Of a stretch of DNA of 64,000 nt, positions 1 through 8,368 are shown in pieces. The DNA is from Pseudomonadota bacterium (GTDB lineage: Bacteria; Pseudomonadota; Gammaproteobacteria; Burkholderiales; Burkholderiaceae_C), in NCBI GenBank assembly GCA_022566735.1, contig JADFIG010000013.1:20110-84109 (forward strand), in the 5' to 3' direction. Position 1 is the stretch's first letter. Each line of letters opens with the position of its first letter. Both the position numbers and the translations under genes were made by a program. A model generated the notes under the pieces. That model ran no database searches and was not told where the DNA came from. It saw only the letters and a list, made by a program, of their open reading frames with translations.

Positions 1-335
1 TGCTTGCAGTCGGTGCGCAGGCGGCGCAGTTCGGCGCCGGCCAGCGTGCCCAGCGGGATGCTGGTGAACGGGTGCATGCCCACCATGGCGTCACAGTCGG
101 TGCAGCGGTAGGCCCAGGGCCACTCGCCGTAGGTCTGGCCGCTGCGGTAGATCTGGGTGTGGTGGGCGATCACCACAGGGCCGGAGCAGACCGGGCAGGT
201 ATCCGGCACAGGGGCTGGGTCAGGCACGCGCGCCGTGGCGGTCCGCGACGGCTGCCATGGGGACTTGCCGTGCTTCGGCACCAGGTGGCGGAATGCCTCG
301 GGCACGGGGGCGAGCTGGTTAGGTTGAGTGGACAT
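1..335 (-). CDS. DUF3268-like zinc-finger phage protein (C-terminus cut by window edge)
   Basis: Begins with ATG at 335 and stays open to base 1, so 111 codons are visible and the stop lies to the left. After a proline-rich N-terminus it has CPVCSGPV, then SGQTYGEWPWAYRC, CTDCDAMVGMH and IPLGTLAGAELR. Two C-x2-C pairs around a YGEWP core followed by VGMHP and PLGTLA are the pattern of the DUF3268 zinc-finger family common in phages. It is the last visible gene of the leftward early operon, starting just after the preceding stop. Function is unknown; a nucleic-acid role is only an inference from the zinc ribbon. Confidence 0.75.
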   Translation of the reverse strand, partial: MSTQPNQLAPVPEAFRHLVPKHGKSPWQPSRTATARVPDPAPVPDTCPVCSGPVVIAHHTQIYRSGQTYGEWPWAYRCTDCDAMVGMHPFTSIPLGTLAGAELRRLRTDCK

Positions 336-340
336 GTCGG

Positions 341-826
341 TCACCACTGGTAGGTGTCGGCGTCCAGGTACACCTGGCAGTGCCGGCGCAGATGGTCGGT
401 GGGGCGCGGTGCTTGGATGCCTTGGTGTGTAGCCCGGATGAAGCCGCGCCAGCAGAAGTCGGCGGCAGCGGTACCGCGGTGCTCATCGAGCTGGTTGAAC
501 CGATGCCACCGGCCGGCCTGCAGGTAGCCGTGCTTGAACTGCGTCAGGGGTGCGCCAGAGATCCACAGGTACATGGGCAGCTCAGGCCGGCACAGATCGA
601 AGCGCTGAACGCCATTGACGCGAGGCACGTTGTCGGTATGCCAGTGCGGAACACAGGGGTACTGGCGGGGCATGAGCATGTGCACCTTGACGTCCCAGGT
701 GTATGCATCAGGCTCATCGGGGAACGTCTCAAGCACCGGGCGTAAGTCGGGCATCAGCGCCAGGAGCTCATCGAGGGGCGCCTGGTGAACGCCGCAGTGT
801 TGTTTGGACCAGTCAACGGATGTCAT
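341..826 (-). CDS. Phage protein with possible 2OG-Fe(II) oxygenase-like (cupin) core
   Basis: 161 residues from ATG at 826, chosen because GAGG lies six bases upstream; a GTG at 838 overlapping the previous stop would add four residues. The sequence contains VPHWHTDNVPR (an H-x-D pair) in the middle and RGFIRATHQGI near the end, giving the His-x-Asp ... His spacing of double-stranded beta-helix iron oxygenases, with an Arg next to the distal His. Several Trp residues suggest a compact fold. The family is not recognised with certainty. It sits directly after the SMC-like ATPase in the recombination operon, so a DNA-related substrate is conceivable but unproven. Confidence 0.6.
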   Translation of the reverse strand: MTSVDWSKQHCGVHQAPLDELLALMPDLRPVLETFPDEPDAYTWDVKVHMLMPRQYPCVPHWHTDNVPRVNGVQRFDLCRPELPMYLWISGAPLTQFKHGYLQAGRWHRFNQLDEHRGTAAADFCWRGFIRATHQGIQAPRPTDHLRRHCQVYLDADTYQW

Positions 827-834
827 GGTTGGCC

Positions 835-2625
835 TCACGCAGCGATCAGGTCAGCCTGCACGGCATTCGCCGGAGCGCCCGCCTTGCACATGCCGCCAGC
901 CACCCATGCGGCCGAAACCCCCTCGGGCCAGCTCCCCGTGGCCGACTTGAGCGTGGCGCCCACCAGCACGGTATCGATCTCGGCGTTGATGGCCAGGGTG
1001 CTCAGCCAGGTCAAGGCCTGGGCGCGGCCGTTGAGCTCCAGCACGTCGAAGCGGTCCAGCATCAGCACCCGCAGGCCGCTGACCTGGGCGATGGCCTCGC
1101 CCAGCATGGCGTCCACGCGCCACTTCTCCGACTCGCTCAGCAGGGCGTAGGCACGGCCGCCATAGGTGATGGCCATGTCCGTGCCGATTTGTGCGCAGCT
1201 CCAGCCCGTGTCTTCGGCTGACTGCTTGAGGCGCTCATTGACCGGGCCCAGAGCCTTTCCGACCAGTTCGCCGGGGATGCCGTTGGGGCCCAGGGCTTCA
1301 GCGATGGCGATCCACTGCATGATGTCGGCATGCAGCTCAGCTGCCTTGGCCGTGGCGGCATCGGCGCCATCGGCCGCACGCTTCGCCGCGTTGTGAGCAT
1401 CGATCTGGGCAGTGAGGGCGGCGCGCTGCGCCTGCAGGGCCTTGATGCTTGCATCAACCTCCTGCACCTCGGATTCCTTCACGGGCTCACCCTGGTGGCT
1501 GATGGCTTTGAGTTGCGTCTCCGCATCGCGTGCTGCAGCCAGATCGCGCTTGTCGTTGGCCACGGCCTTCTCCAACAGGCTCACGGCCTCCTTGAGCGCG
1601 GGCAGGCGATCTGCCGCCACGGATTGGTCATTGGCGAAGCTGACCTTGCCGTGCGTGGCCTCATAGGCATCCAAGGCCGCACGGACACGGCATTCGAGCT
1701 CATTGTTCAAGTCCAGGGCTTCGCCGTAGAACACCAGGAACGCCACCGACCAGCCCAGCTCGTGCATGAGGCCCTCGCGCTTTTCGCCAGGGCACTGCGC
1801 CAGGTCGGCCTGCACCTTGGCCAGCTCCTTCTCATCGACATCCAGCTTCTTCTGGATGCGCTCGATCATGTCGACCTGGGCTTGCAGCTGCTCGCGCCGG
1901 CCGACCAGGTCTTGCTCCTGCTGGCGGCGCACACGCAAGGCACCCAGGGTCTGGTTCGCGGCAGCCACCTGCTGGTCCAGCGCTGCTGCCTGGGTGGTCA
2001 GTCGCTGCAGCTCGGTCGCATCAAAGTCGGGGCGCGCTGCCTGCCAGTTGCCGCCCTTGTCGCTGCCCCACTGCTCGTTCGTCACCTGCTTCCATGCGCC
2101 TTTTGTCTGCGTGGCGGACTCGGCCGCGACAGATGCCGCACCCTCGAAGCCGGCGCGCAGCATGGGCAGCACGCGCTCGCACTTCTTGGCGTCCAGGCCG
2201 CGGGCCAACATCAGGGGTTTGACGTCGGCGGCCGTGGAGCTCACGCCCAGCAGGGCGAACAGCAGGCCCTTGCGGTCTGCCGGCTTGAGCGCAGCCAGGC
2301 GGGCCGGATCGAGCACATAGGGCAGCGCAGGGTGGTCATGCAGTTGCTTGCCCTTGCCCGTGGGGAGCATCAGCCAGTTCTCGCCGGCGTCCGTGTGCAC
2401 CTGGGCCTGGCCAGTCGATGCACCTTCGGTGATCAGCTGGGCATAGTCCTTCTTGTAGTTGACGCCACGGGCCGGCTCGGCGATCAGCGCCAGGCGCACA
2501 GCGTCCAGGATGGATGTTTTGCCCTGGCCGTTGCCGCCCACCAGCATGCAGACCGGCGAGGTGATGGAGATGTCGATCTCCTTGGCGCCAATGACGTTGT
2601 TCGCGGTGATTTGCTTGATGTGCAT
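835..2625 (-). CDS. SMC/RecF-like AAA ATPase of the phage recombination operon
   Basis: 596 residues from ATG at 2625, preceded by CAGGAG. The frame is open further upstream but that part overlaps the preceding gene and lacks protein character. The N-terminus has MHIKQITANNVIGAKEID and a Walker A motif GGNGQGKTSILDAV. The centre (about residues 180-430) is rich in Glu, Lys, Gln and Ala like the coiled coil of SMC/RecN proteins. RVLMLDRFDVLELNGR near the C-terminus fits a Walker B segment (hydrophobics then Asp). Such proteins accompany phage RecT/exonuclease pairs; a role in recombination or end processing is inferred. Confidence 0.85.
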   Translation of the reverse strand: MHIKQITANNVIGAKEIDISITSPVCMLVGGNGQGKTSILDAVRLALIAEPARGVNYKKDYAQLITEGASTGQAQVHTDAGENWLMLPTGKGKQLHDHPALPYVLDPARLAALKPADRKGLLFALLGVSSTAADVKPLMLARGLDAKKCERVLPMLRAGFEGAASVAAESATQTKGAWKQVTNEQWGSDKGGNWQAARPDFDATELQRLTTQAAALDQQVAAANQTLGALRVRRQQEQDLVGRREQLQAQVDMIERIQKKLDVDEKELAKVQADLAQCPGEKREGLMHELGWSVAFLVFYGEALDLNNELECRVRAALDAYEATHGKVSFANDQSVAADRLPALKEAVSLLEKAVANDKRDLAAARDAETQLKAISHQGEPVKESEVQEVDASIKALQAQRAALTAQIDAHNAAKRAADGADAATAKAAELHADIMQWIAIAEALGPNGIPGELVGKALGPVNERLKQSAEDTGWSCAQIGTDMAITYGGRAYALLSESEKWRVDAMLGEAIAQVSGLRVLMLDRFDVLELNGRAQALTWLSTLAINAEIDTVLVGATLKSATGSWPEGVSAAWVAGGMCKAGAPANAVQADLIAA

Positions 2626-2638
2626 GGTTTGCTCCTGT

Positions 2639-3382
2639 TCAGTCGGTGGCCAGCACGGTGCGGCTGCCGTCGTTGGACATGGGGGAGATGAGACCGGCGG
2701 ATTCCATGGCCTCCAAGAGGCGCGCGGCGCGGTTGTAGCCAATGCGCAGGTGGCGCTGCACGAGCGAGATCGATGCGCGCTGCTGGCTGGTGACGATCTC
2801 GACCGCCTGCTGGTACATCGGGTCTTCGCCGTCGATGCCGGCCAGCAGGTCCGAGTCGCTGGGCCCTGCGCTGTCCGGCGGGGTGTGGTCCTTGCGCTCA
2901 GGAATGCGGTTGACGCTGCGCGCCCAGATGCCGTCATCCGTGCCTTCGAAATCGAGCTCCTGGTTCGCCGACTGCAAGACGATTTCGATTTCATCGGCGA
3001 GGTACTCGGCCAGCGTGGCCACCTCGGTGCCGGATGGCTCGAAGGACACCGAGAACGTCAGATTGATGTGGCCGCCGTCCAGGATCTCCAGGTGGAACTT
3101 CTTGACCTTCACGCCCTGGTGCGTGGAGCCGCAGGCCTGCAGGCTGTAGCCATCATGCTCATGCCCGAAGGTCAGCGGGCCCAGCTGCAGGTTGCGCTTG
3201 GCCATGGTGCCGGGCAGCCACAGGGCGTGCGGCAGCTGGTCATCGAAGAAGTGGAAGACGGTCAGGTCGGTGCGGGTGTTGAGCTTGAGATCGACGCACA
3301 GCTTTTGCGCCTCCTCCTCACCTTCCTTGCGGGTGTTGAGGTGCTTGATCGACGCCACGCCCTTGAAGCGGAACTTGTTCAC
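2639..3382 (-). CDS. Phage recombination-operon protein with C-terminal FtsK-gamma-like winged helix
   Basis: 247 residues, GTG start with AGGAG upstream. Residues 1 to about 170 are a beta-rich domain of unknown family. The C-terminal about 65 residues ([45 protein letters not shown]) closely follow the FtsK gamma domain, the winged helix by which FtsK reads polar DNA sequences. There is no FtsK motor domain. In this operon, between the RecT-like protein and an SMC-like ATPase, it may be a DNA-binding adaptor; that is inference. Automated annotation would probably call it FtsK, which overstates it. Confidence 0.75.
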   Translation of the reverse strand: MNKFRFKGVASIKHLNTRKEGEEEAQKLCVDLKLNTRTDLTVFHFFDDQLPHALWLPGTMAKRNLQLGPLTFGHEHDGYSLQACGSTHQGVKVKKFHLEILDGGHINLTFSVSFEPSGTEVATLAEYLADEIEIVLQSANQELDFEGTDDGIWARSVNRIPERKDHTPPDSAGPSDSDLLAGIDGEDPMYQQAVEIVTSQQRASISLVQRHLRIGYNRAARLLEAMESAGLISPMSNDGSRTVLATD

Positions 3383-3433
3383 TGGGAACTCCTGGCCAGG
3401 GCCGGCGCGTTACCGGCCCGCTGGATTGCTGGG

Positions 3434-4702
3434 TTACTCGGGGGCAGTGCCGGGGGTGGCGGCGCGCCGGCGGCTGGTACCCTGCAGCGGAGCTGCGGCC
3501 GCGGCTTGCGCCGGTGCCGCGGTAGGCTGCGGATTGGCCAGTGCCTCGCGGCGACGGCGGTACACGTCGAGCAGCGTCTGCGCCGCATCTGCGTCCAGCA
3601 CCTGGTCGCGCTCCAGGCCGCTGACCTCGTCGGCCAGGAGGTCGAGCGTGTCGATGTCGCGGCAGGCCTCGATACGGGTGGCGAAGGCGTCCAGGTCAAA
3701 GGCCGGCTTCCCCTGCGCAGCCTGAGCCGCTGCCTGCTGTCGCACGGCGGTGGTGCTGGCGCTGGCGGCCGGCTTGCTTTCCACCTTCTCGGTGGTGTCA
3801 GGCATGGCCTGTTGCCGCACCGTCGGGCTCGGATCGTGGGTGATCTCGCCGGTGGTCTGGTCCACGCGCTGCATGTCGGTGCGCAGGGATTCACTGGTGA
3901 CCGTGTACGTGCCGTTGGGCATCACATCGACCACATCGGCCAGCTCCTCGGAAGTGCGGCCCATGCCCATCATGATGTCAGGGGCGTGGATGCGGCCAAA
4001 GAACGCACCAGCGCGGTACTGCAGCATGAGGGTCTTCATTTCCGTCTGCCACTTGGAGCCGGACTTGCCATACCAGCCTTCTTCGACAGCCAGCTTCATC
4101 GACACGGGGGCGGACTCGATCACCGGCAGGTTCGCGGCCTTGGCCTGGTCCAGGGTGAAGACGTTCGGCGGGAACGGCATGCCCTTCGGGAGGGTCCAGG
4201 CCACACACACCTCATCAACGATCTTGACCTCGACATCTTTGAAGTCGTAGCCGTTCTTTTCCTTGTTCCAGCCTTGCTTTTCGCGGTACTTGGCAGTCAT
4301 CGGGCCGCGATTCTTGATGTCGAAGCGCAGGGGGTGGAACCGGCCGCTGGCGTTGATGGAGGCGATGACGAATTGAGCCGACCAGGACAAGCGCCCCTCG
4401 ATCACGTTGGCGTTCTGCATCACCGACGTGATGCTCATGCCAACAGCTCGCGCAGTTTCGATGGCCACGAGGCAGTTGCCGATGGCAGACGGGTTCTCGA
4501 TCCACTCGTCGCCATTGCGGTTCTTTTTCAGAACGTGCGAGCGGAAGGCGACGGGAATGGCATCGGAGCTTGCATAGGCCTTGGCAATGCGGTTGGCCAG
4601 CACAAAGCCGCGCTCTGTGAACATGTCGATGGACTGGTCGGGGATGCTGGCCAGCTCGCTGGGGCCTTGTCGAACTTGGGCGATGGACATGGGTGCGTTC
4701 AT
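3434..4702 (-). CDS. recT: RecT-family single-strand annealing protein
   Basis: 422 residues from ATG at 4702, eight bases after the stop of the nuclease gene. The core (about residues 20-260) resembles RecT/RecT-like annealing proteins: an early segment SAIGNCLVAIETARAVGM, then SWSAQFVIASINASGRF, and SGSKWQTEMKTLMLQYRAGA before FFGRIHAPD. The remaining about 150 residues are an Ala/Gln/Pro-rich tail with a short helical segment. It would anneal complementary single strands produced by the neighbouring exonuclease, as in RecE/RecT systems. The pairing with a RecB-like nuclease immediately upstream supports this. Confidence 0.85.
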   Translation of the reverse strand: MNAPMSIAQVRQGPSELASIPDQSIDMFTERGFVLANRIAKAYASSDAIPVAFRSHVLKKNRNGDEWIENPSAIGNCLVAIETARAVGMSITSVMQNANVIEGRLSWSAQFVIASINASGRFHPLRFDIKNRGPMTAKYREKQGWNKEKNGYDFKDVEVKIVDEVCVAWTLPKGMPFPPNVFTLDQAKAANLPVIESAPVSMKLAVEEGWYGKSGSKWQTEMKTLMLQYRAGAFFGRIHAPDIMMGMGRTSEELADVVDVMPNGTYTVTSESLRTDMQRVDQTTGEITHDPSPTVRQQAMPDTTEKVESKPAASASTTAVRQQAAAQAAQGKPAFDLDAFATRIEACRDIDTLDLLADEVSGLERDQVLDADAAQTLLDVYRRRREALANPQPTAAPAQAAAAAPLQGTSRRRAATPGTAPE

Positions 4703-4710
4703 GGTGTTGC

Positions 4711-5520
4711 TCACTCGTGATAAGGGCAGGTGGCCCAGCGGGCGCAGTACTTCGGCGAGCACAGCATCGAGCTGGGGTTGGGGGGAAACAGGCCGCTGCG
4801 GAACATCTGCGCAGCGATCTCGATGAGGCCGGGGGCGTCTTCGGTGCCGACCATGACGCGCTTGGCGTCCCACACCTGCGAGACGGCCGTGCTCGGCCTG
4901 GTGCTGGTGTGCAGGGCGATGATCTGGGCGCCCTTGGTGAGGACTTGCTCGCCTTGCTCGTACATGAGCTGGTAGGTACCCAGCTGAGGGCTGCGGCCCT
5001 TGATCTGGGCCTCGCCCTGTTGGATCACGGCAGAGCCGGTCTTGACGTCAGAGATCAGCACGCCGTCGCCGGCATCGGTGACGCGGGAGCGGTCCATGGA
5101 CCCGGTCAGGCGTACGATCACGCCGTTGCCGCAGTCGATGTCCAGGGGCTGCAGCTTGGCCTCGACGGCCAGGTAGTGGAAGCGCGGCGCGATGTCCAGG
5201 CAGTAGCTGGTGTGCAGCGTCAGGCCGATGCGCTCGGCCTCGCGCACGCTCAGCTCGTCCTGGCTGTAGTCCACGTCGCGATCAGGCTGGCGCAGGCTGT
5301 CCACGAAGATGCTGGCGGCTTCGTCAATGCTCAGGGCCTGGCCACCGGGCAGGCGGCCGCTGTCGTAGGCCGCGGTGCTGGCGTGGATGGAAGTGCCCAG
5401 GTGTGCGCGCAGGCCTGCTGGCTTGCGGATGCCCAGCATGTGGACACCCTGCCAGGCGTATGCGCAGTCAAAAAGTCCACCCCAAGAGGATGCCCGGACG
5501 GTGAAAATCGACTGCGTCAT
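4711..5520 (-). CDS. PD-(D/E)XK exonuclease, RecB/Cas4-like with Fe-S cysteines
   Basis: 269 residues, start overlapping the HNH stop as ATGA. Catalytic motifs visible are GTSIHAS, LTGSMDRS and ISDVKTG (the D-x-K), followed by PQLGTYQLMYEQ, a typical motif-QxxxY helix. One Cys near the N-terminus (GLFDCAYAW) and three at the very end (SPKYCARWATCPY and the Cys before it) match the 4Fe-4S cluster arrangement of Cas4/AddB nucleases. It likely resects double-strand ends to feed the RecT-like protein encoded directly downstream. Confidence 0.85.
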   Translation of the reverse strand: MTQSIFTVRASSWGGLFDCAYAWQGVHMLGIRKPAGLRAHLGTSIHASTAAYDSGRLPGGQALSIDEAASIFVDSLRQPDRDVDYSQDELSVREAERIGLTLHTSYCLDIAPRFHYLAVEAKLQPLDIDCGNGVIVRLTGSMDRSRVTDAGDGVLISDVKTGSAVIQQGEAQIKGRSPQLGTYQLMYEQGEQVLTKGAQIIALHTSTRPSTAVSQVWDAKRVMVGTEDAPGLIEIAAQMFRSGLFPPNPSSMLCSPKYCARWATCPYHE

Positions 5521-5999
5521 GCCGCACGCCTCCCACGGCCGAATCCAGGACGTGCAACTGGCTGAAATTCAGGCCACGCAGGCGATGCCTCCAGACGATG
5601 GTGCAGCGCGACGTGATATTCGTGAGTGCAAATCAGCAGGTTTTCAGGGCGGTTGTCCGTCTTGTCGCCATTGATGTGGTGGACCACCTCATTACGCGGG
5701 TTACCAGAACCAAGGTTTTGCAGTCCTCGACCGAGTGCCTTCTCGGCAACAAGGATGTGCTCATACTGGCGCTTCCCTCCGGCGAGTTGAACCACGATGT
5801 AGCCATGCGAGCTAAACGACTTGTTGCCCACTGCGGCATCAGAGCGTGTCTCGCGCGCAAGCCGCATGCTGTGCCCATTGATGAACTTCAATGGCACGCC
5901 CTTGACCCAGCCTTTTGCGGTGGCATTTGTCGTGGGGATGCGTGTTTTTTGACCGCATCCGCACTGGCAAAAACCGACCGATGGTTTGTCGATGTTCAT
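5517..5999 (-). CDS. HNH endonuclease (likely free-standing homing type)
   Basis: 160 residues. It opens with a Cys cluster (GFCQCGCGQKTRIP) and carries the HNH core in the second half: HILVAEKALGR, EVVHHINGDKTDNRPENL and THEYHVALHH. This layout is common in phage homing endonucleases. It overlaps the start of the nuclease gene by ATGA, so it is co-transcribed with the recombination genes. Base composition is visibly lower in GC than the neighbours, as expected for a mobile gene. It could alternatively act at packaging, but its position argues against that. Confidence 0.85.
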   Translation of the reverse strand: MNIDKPSVGFCQCGCGQKTRIPTTNATAKGWVKGVPLKFINGHSMRLARETRSDAAVGNKSFSSHGYIVVQLAGGKRQYEHILVAEKALGRGLQNLGSGNPRNEVVHHINGDKTDNRPENLLICTHEYHVALHHRLEASPAWPEFQPVARPGFGRGRRAA

Positions 6000-6057
6000 G
6001 GTGTGGTGAAGGTGGGCGGGCCAGACTGCGCCCCGCCTTGTCAGCTCAGGCTGTGGG

Positions 6058-6672
6058 TCAGTCGTTGATGGCGGCCACGATCAGCTCGGCCGTGGTGGCG
6101 AACTGGTCAACTTCGGCCACGGTCTTGGCGTCCACGATGTCGAACTTGGCGTCGTCCAGCTCGTCGTCCAGCTCTTGCAGGAACGCAGTGGCGCCGGCGT
6201 CGTCACCCACCTGCACGAACAGGATGGTCAGGGCGTCGTCGGTTTCGATCTGATGCGAGGCGTCCACGATCACCTTGGCGGCCGCGGCGCGGTCATCGGG
6301 CGCGCCATCGGTGAACACCACGATGAAGTCCTTCTTGTCGGACTTGCCGGCCAGCTTGAGGGCCGCGCTCAGAGCCTCGGCCAGGGGCGTGCCACCGCGG
6401 GGGCTGGTGCCGGCGAACACTTCGCGGGCCTTGTCCACGCCGACGCCGTCATGCGTCTGGATGTTGGTGCCGCCAAACAGGACCAGGCCCAGGCCGTCGC
6501 TGTCGAGCTCGGCCACGTCGCGGATGAGGGTCAGCGCGCTCTCTTGGACGGCCTGCCAGCGGGTGACGCTGGAGCCGGCCTTGACGGGCTCGCCCATGGA
6601 GCCGGATGTGTCGATGGCGATGATGAAGTCGTACTCGGACAGCTTGGCCTTGATGGCTTCGATTTGGGACAT
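6058..6672 (-). CDS. von Willebrand factor type A domain protein
   Basis: 204 residues from ATG at 6672 with GGAG upstream; a longer open frame upstream has no protein character. The N-terminal FIIAIDTSGSMGEP is a MIDAS metal-binding motif (D-x-S-x-S), followed by GTSPRGGTPLAEAL (the MIDAS Thr/Gly) and FIVVFTDGAPDD (the distal Asp). These are all the residues needed for a divalent-metal adhesion site. vWA proteins in phage early operons are known but of unclear role, probably scaffolding a complex. No signal peptide is present, so it is cytosolic. Confidence 0.85.
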   Translation of the reverse strand: MSQIEAIKAKLSEYDFIIAIDTSGSMGEPVKAGSSVTRWQAVQESALTLIRDVAELDSDGLGLVLFGGTNIQTHDGVGVDKAREVFAGTSPRGGTPLAEALSAALKLAGKSDKKDFIVVFTDGAPDDRAAAAKVIVDASHQIETDDALTILFVQVGDDAGATAFLQELDDELDDAKFDIVDAKTVAEVDQFATTAELIVAAIND

Positions 6673-6743
6673 GAAAAATCTCCGTTGAGGATGGGTTGCC
6701 GCCGCAAAGGCCCGGCGGCTTGGCCATGGAACTTGGTGTGTGG

Positions 6744-6932
6744 TCAGCCCACCAGGCCACTTGCCAGCAGGCACACAGCCACGAATGCGCAGGCGTAGAG
6801 CGCTTCGTCCTGGCTCTTGCGCGATGTGGGGAGGGCAGCTGATGCGCGCGTCAGCCATGCCGGCACGCGGATGTGCCAGAAGGTGGTGAAGTCGCGGCCA
6901 ATGGCGGCCAGGGCAGATGTCAGCTTGCGCAT
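6744..6932 (-). CDS. Small single-TM protein
   Basis: 62 residues from ATG at 6932, overlapping the end of the preceding gene by 13 bases. A basic N-terminal half (MRKLTSALAAIGRDFTTFWH) is followed by a C-terminal hydrophobic helix (ALYACAFVAVCLLASGLVG). It may be a small membrane protein of the early operon. No family is recognised. Confidence 0.5.
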   Translation of the reverse strand: MRKLTSALAAIGRDFTTFWHIRVPAWLTRASAALPTSRKSQDEALYACAFVAVCLLASGLVG

Positions 6933-7129
6933 GGGATGGGCTCCGGCTTGTTCGTGGTGATGGGGCGGCAGCCGTGGCACTGCCACAGGCGTGTACGCGG
7001 ATGGATGCGACCGCCCGCCTGGGGGCGCCACTTGAAGCAGCTCATGCAGTTGCGCGTCGATCCATTGCCAGCGAATGGGTTGTCGCTCGGGTTGGCTGCT
7101 GCGTGGTTGGTGGGGCGGCGCAAAGTCAT
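6920..7129 (-). CDS. Small zinc-ribbon phage protein
   Basis: 69 residues. ATG at 7129 overlaps the preceding stop as ATGA. It has NCMSCFKWRPQAGG and then LWQCHGCRP, two C-x2-C pairs 24 residues apart, the spacing of a zinc ribbon. It is one of several tiny Cys-pair proteins encoded by this phage. Role unknown. Confidence 0.65.
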   Translation of the reverse strand: MTLRRPTNHAAANPSDNPFAGNGSTRNCMSCFKWRPQAGGRIHPRTRLWQCHGCRPITTNKPEPIPCAS

Positions 7130-7647
7130 GCGGGCACCACCTCTGCGGCTTCGCAGCCGGGCTTAACCGCCATTCCGCGCGCAAGCTCATCCGCTGCCTG
7201 ATCAGCGCTGGCAACGAGCTGTGTCAGCTTGTCCTGATAGCGCGCCATGCACTCGGGCGTCAGGTCCGGCGTGATGGAGCGAGGCCCAACGCCGGACACC
7301 TCGATCACCACAGCGATCACGCGCGGTGCGCCATCAATCTCGGACCACTCGACCGTCACGGGTGCGTGACCGGTGAAGTCCTTGAAGGTGCGCACATGGT
7401 CGTTTGTGCGGTACTCGGGTGGCACGTGGCGGTTCCACAGGACGTGCTGGGCATCGAGCTCTTGGCGCAGCGTGATCAGCGCATCCAGCTCGGCACGGCC
7501 TTTGCGCCACTGCTCGGCGGCAGCGTGCTCGAACTGCCAGTCCATGCGCAGCAGCCTGGAGACGTACTGTGCGCGGCTGATCTGCTGCGGGGCTTGAACG
7601 GCCTGCTGCAAGATGCCTGCGAACACAGGGTGCATGTGCGCGTTCAT
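7126..7647 (-). CDS. Hypothetical phage protein
   Basis: 173 residues, ATGA overlap with the next gene and with the one before it. Mostly helical, with a Gln/Ala-rich first half and a beta-rich middle (APVTVEWSEIDGAPRVIAVV). No motif or family is recognised. The double overlap places it firmly in the leftward early operon. Confidence 0.7.
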   Translation of the reverse strand: MNAHMHPVFAGILQQAVQAPQQISRAQYVSRLLRMDWQFEHAAAEQWRKGRAELDALITLRQELDAQHVLWNRHVPPEYRTNDHVRTFKDFTGHAPVTVEWSEIDGAPRVIAVVIEVSGVGPRSITPDLTPECMARYQDKLTQLVASADQAADELARGMAVKPGCEAAEVVPA

Positions 7648-7904
7648 GCCGTCACCTGGGGGGCGTCGAGCATGGCCAGGCCAGCCGTGCCGACCGCGAC
7701 AGCTGCACCATCTGCGGGTGCGCGCTCATGACGGAAGGTGATCTCTCGCAGCGCGTCGCGCAGCTGGTTGAGGACTTCTGCGCGCGGGTTGAACGGCGTC
7801 ATGGCGCCGCCAATTTGGCCGCCTGTGATCAGGTGGGCGCTGACGTAGTCATGCGCCTCTGTCAGGGCTTCCTGCAGTGCGCGCAGGTTCTCGGTTTGCT
7901 TCAT
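7644..7904 (-). CDS. Hypothetical phage protein, first gene of the leftward early operon
   Basis: 86 residues, ATG at 7904. An N-terminal amphipathic helix (LRALQEALTEAHDYVSAHL) is followed by a Gly-rich turn and a second helix (EVLNQLRDALREITFRHER). It is the first gene behind the operator-covered promoter at 7938-7966, so it would be made early on induction. Family not recognised. Confidence 0.7.
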   Translation of the reverse strand: MKQTENLRALQEALTEAHDYVSAHLITGGQIGGAMTPFNPRAEVLNQLRDALREITFRHERAPADGAAVAVGTAGLAMLDAPQVTA

Positions 7905-7937
7905 CGCTCACCCCGTGGGTGTTGTTGGGATGAGCTA

Positions 7938-7977
7938 ACGATAGCAAATGCTTCACCTTAGTGCAATAGCAAATGCA
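7938..7977 (-). promoter_or_regulatory. Leftward early promoter (PL-like) with two repressor operators
   Basis: Reading leftward, TTGCAC (7966-7961), a 17-base spacer and TATCGT (7943-7938) form a good sigma-70 promoter 34 bases before the 7904 start. Two copies of an imperfect palindrome, GATAGCAAATGC at 7940-7951 and AATAGCAAATGC at 7965-7976, cover the -10 and the region upstream of the -35. The same word recurs three times between the repressor and Cro-like genes, so these are the predicted repressor operators. Confidence 0.75.
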
Positions 7978-8007
7978 ATTCTTTTTCTTACCTCAGAGGC
8001 GAGACGC

Positions 8008-8031
8008 AAAAAAGCCCGCACTAGGCGGGCT
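8008..8031 (-). terminator. Intrinsic terminator of the leftward repressor operon
   Basis: On the minus strand AGCCCGC, a five-base loop and GCGGGCT are followed by six T. It lies 24 bases past the lipoprotein stop at 8055 and insulates the repressor transcript from the early promoter at 7938-7966. Confidence 0.85.
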
Positions 8032-8054
8032 GGCTGGGGTGGGGGCTGGTGCGG

Positions 8055-8345
8055 TCAGCGTGGAGCGCAGCGGAACTGGACTTCAGCCGACGCGTAGGTG
8101 TAGAGGCCTGCGTCCCGTGCCGTGCTGTCAAAGAGCTCCATGGCCGAGCCTCGTTCGGCGCAGAAACTCCTGGCCTCGTTCAAAAAACGGGCCTTGACCA
8201 CACTGCCAGAGTGATCAAAGGCCGATCCTTGTCCGCCGATCATGTACTTGTTCGCGCCGATGTTCACCACTTCGGTTCTGGTGGTTGCACATCCGGCCGT
8301 GATGGCGACAGACATGATGGCCATGAATACTTTCAAGAATTGCAT
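8055..8345 (-). CDS. Small lipoprotein
   Basis: 96 residues from ATG at 8345. The N-terminus MQFLKVFMAIMSVAITAGCA is a lipoprotein signal with an ITAGC lipobox, then a mature part of about 78 residues with two further Cys (SFCAERG, QFRCAPR). It is the last gene of the repressor-side operon, so it may be made in the lysogen and alter the cell surface, as lysogenic conversion lipoproteins do; that role is inference. Confidence 0.7.
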   Translation of the reverse strand: MQFLKVFMAIMSVAITAGCATTRTEVVNIGANKYMIGGQGSAFDHSGSVVKARFLNEARSFCAERGSAMELFDSTARDAGLYTYASAEVQFRCAPR

Positions 8346-8368
8346 ATGCAAGTTTATATTGGCTGCAA

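Noticed and set aside
2626..2994. Upstream extension of the SMC-like ATPase reading frame
   Set aside because: This part overlaps the FtsK-gamma-like gene on the same strand, is Ser/Arg/Thr-rich shadow sequence, and a good ribosome site precedes ATG 2625.
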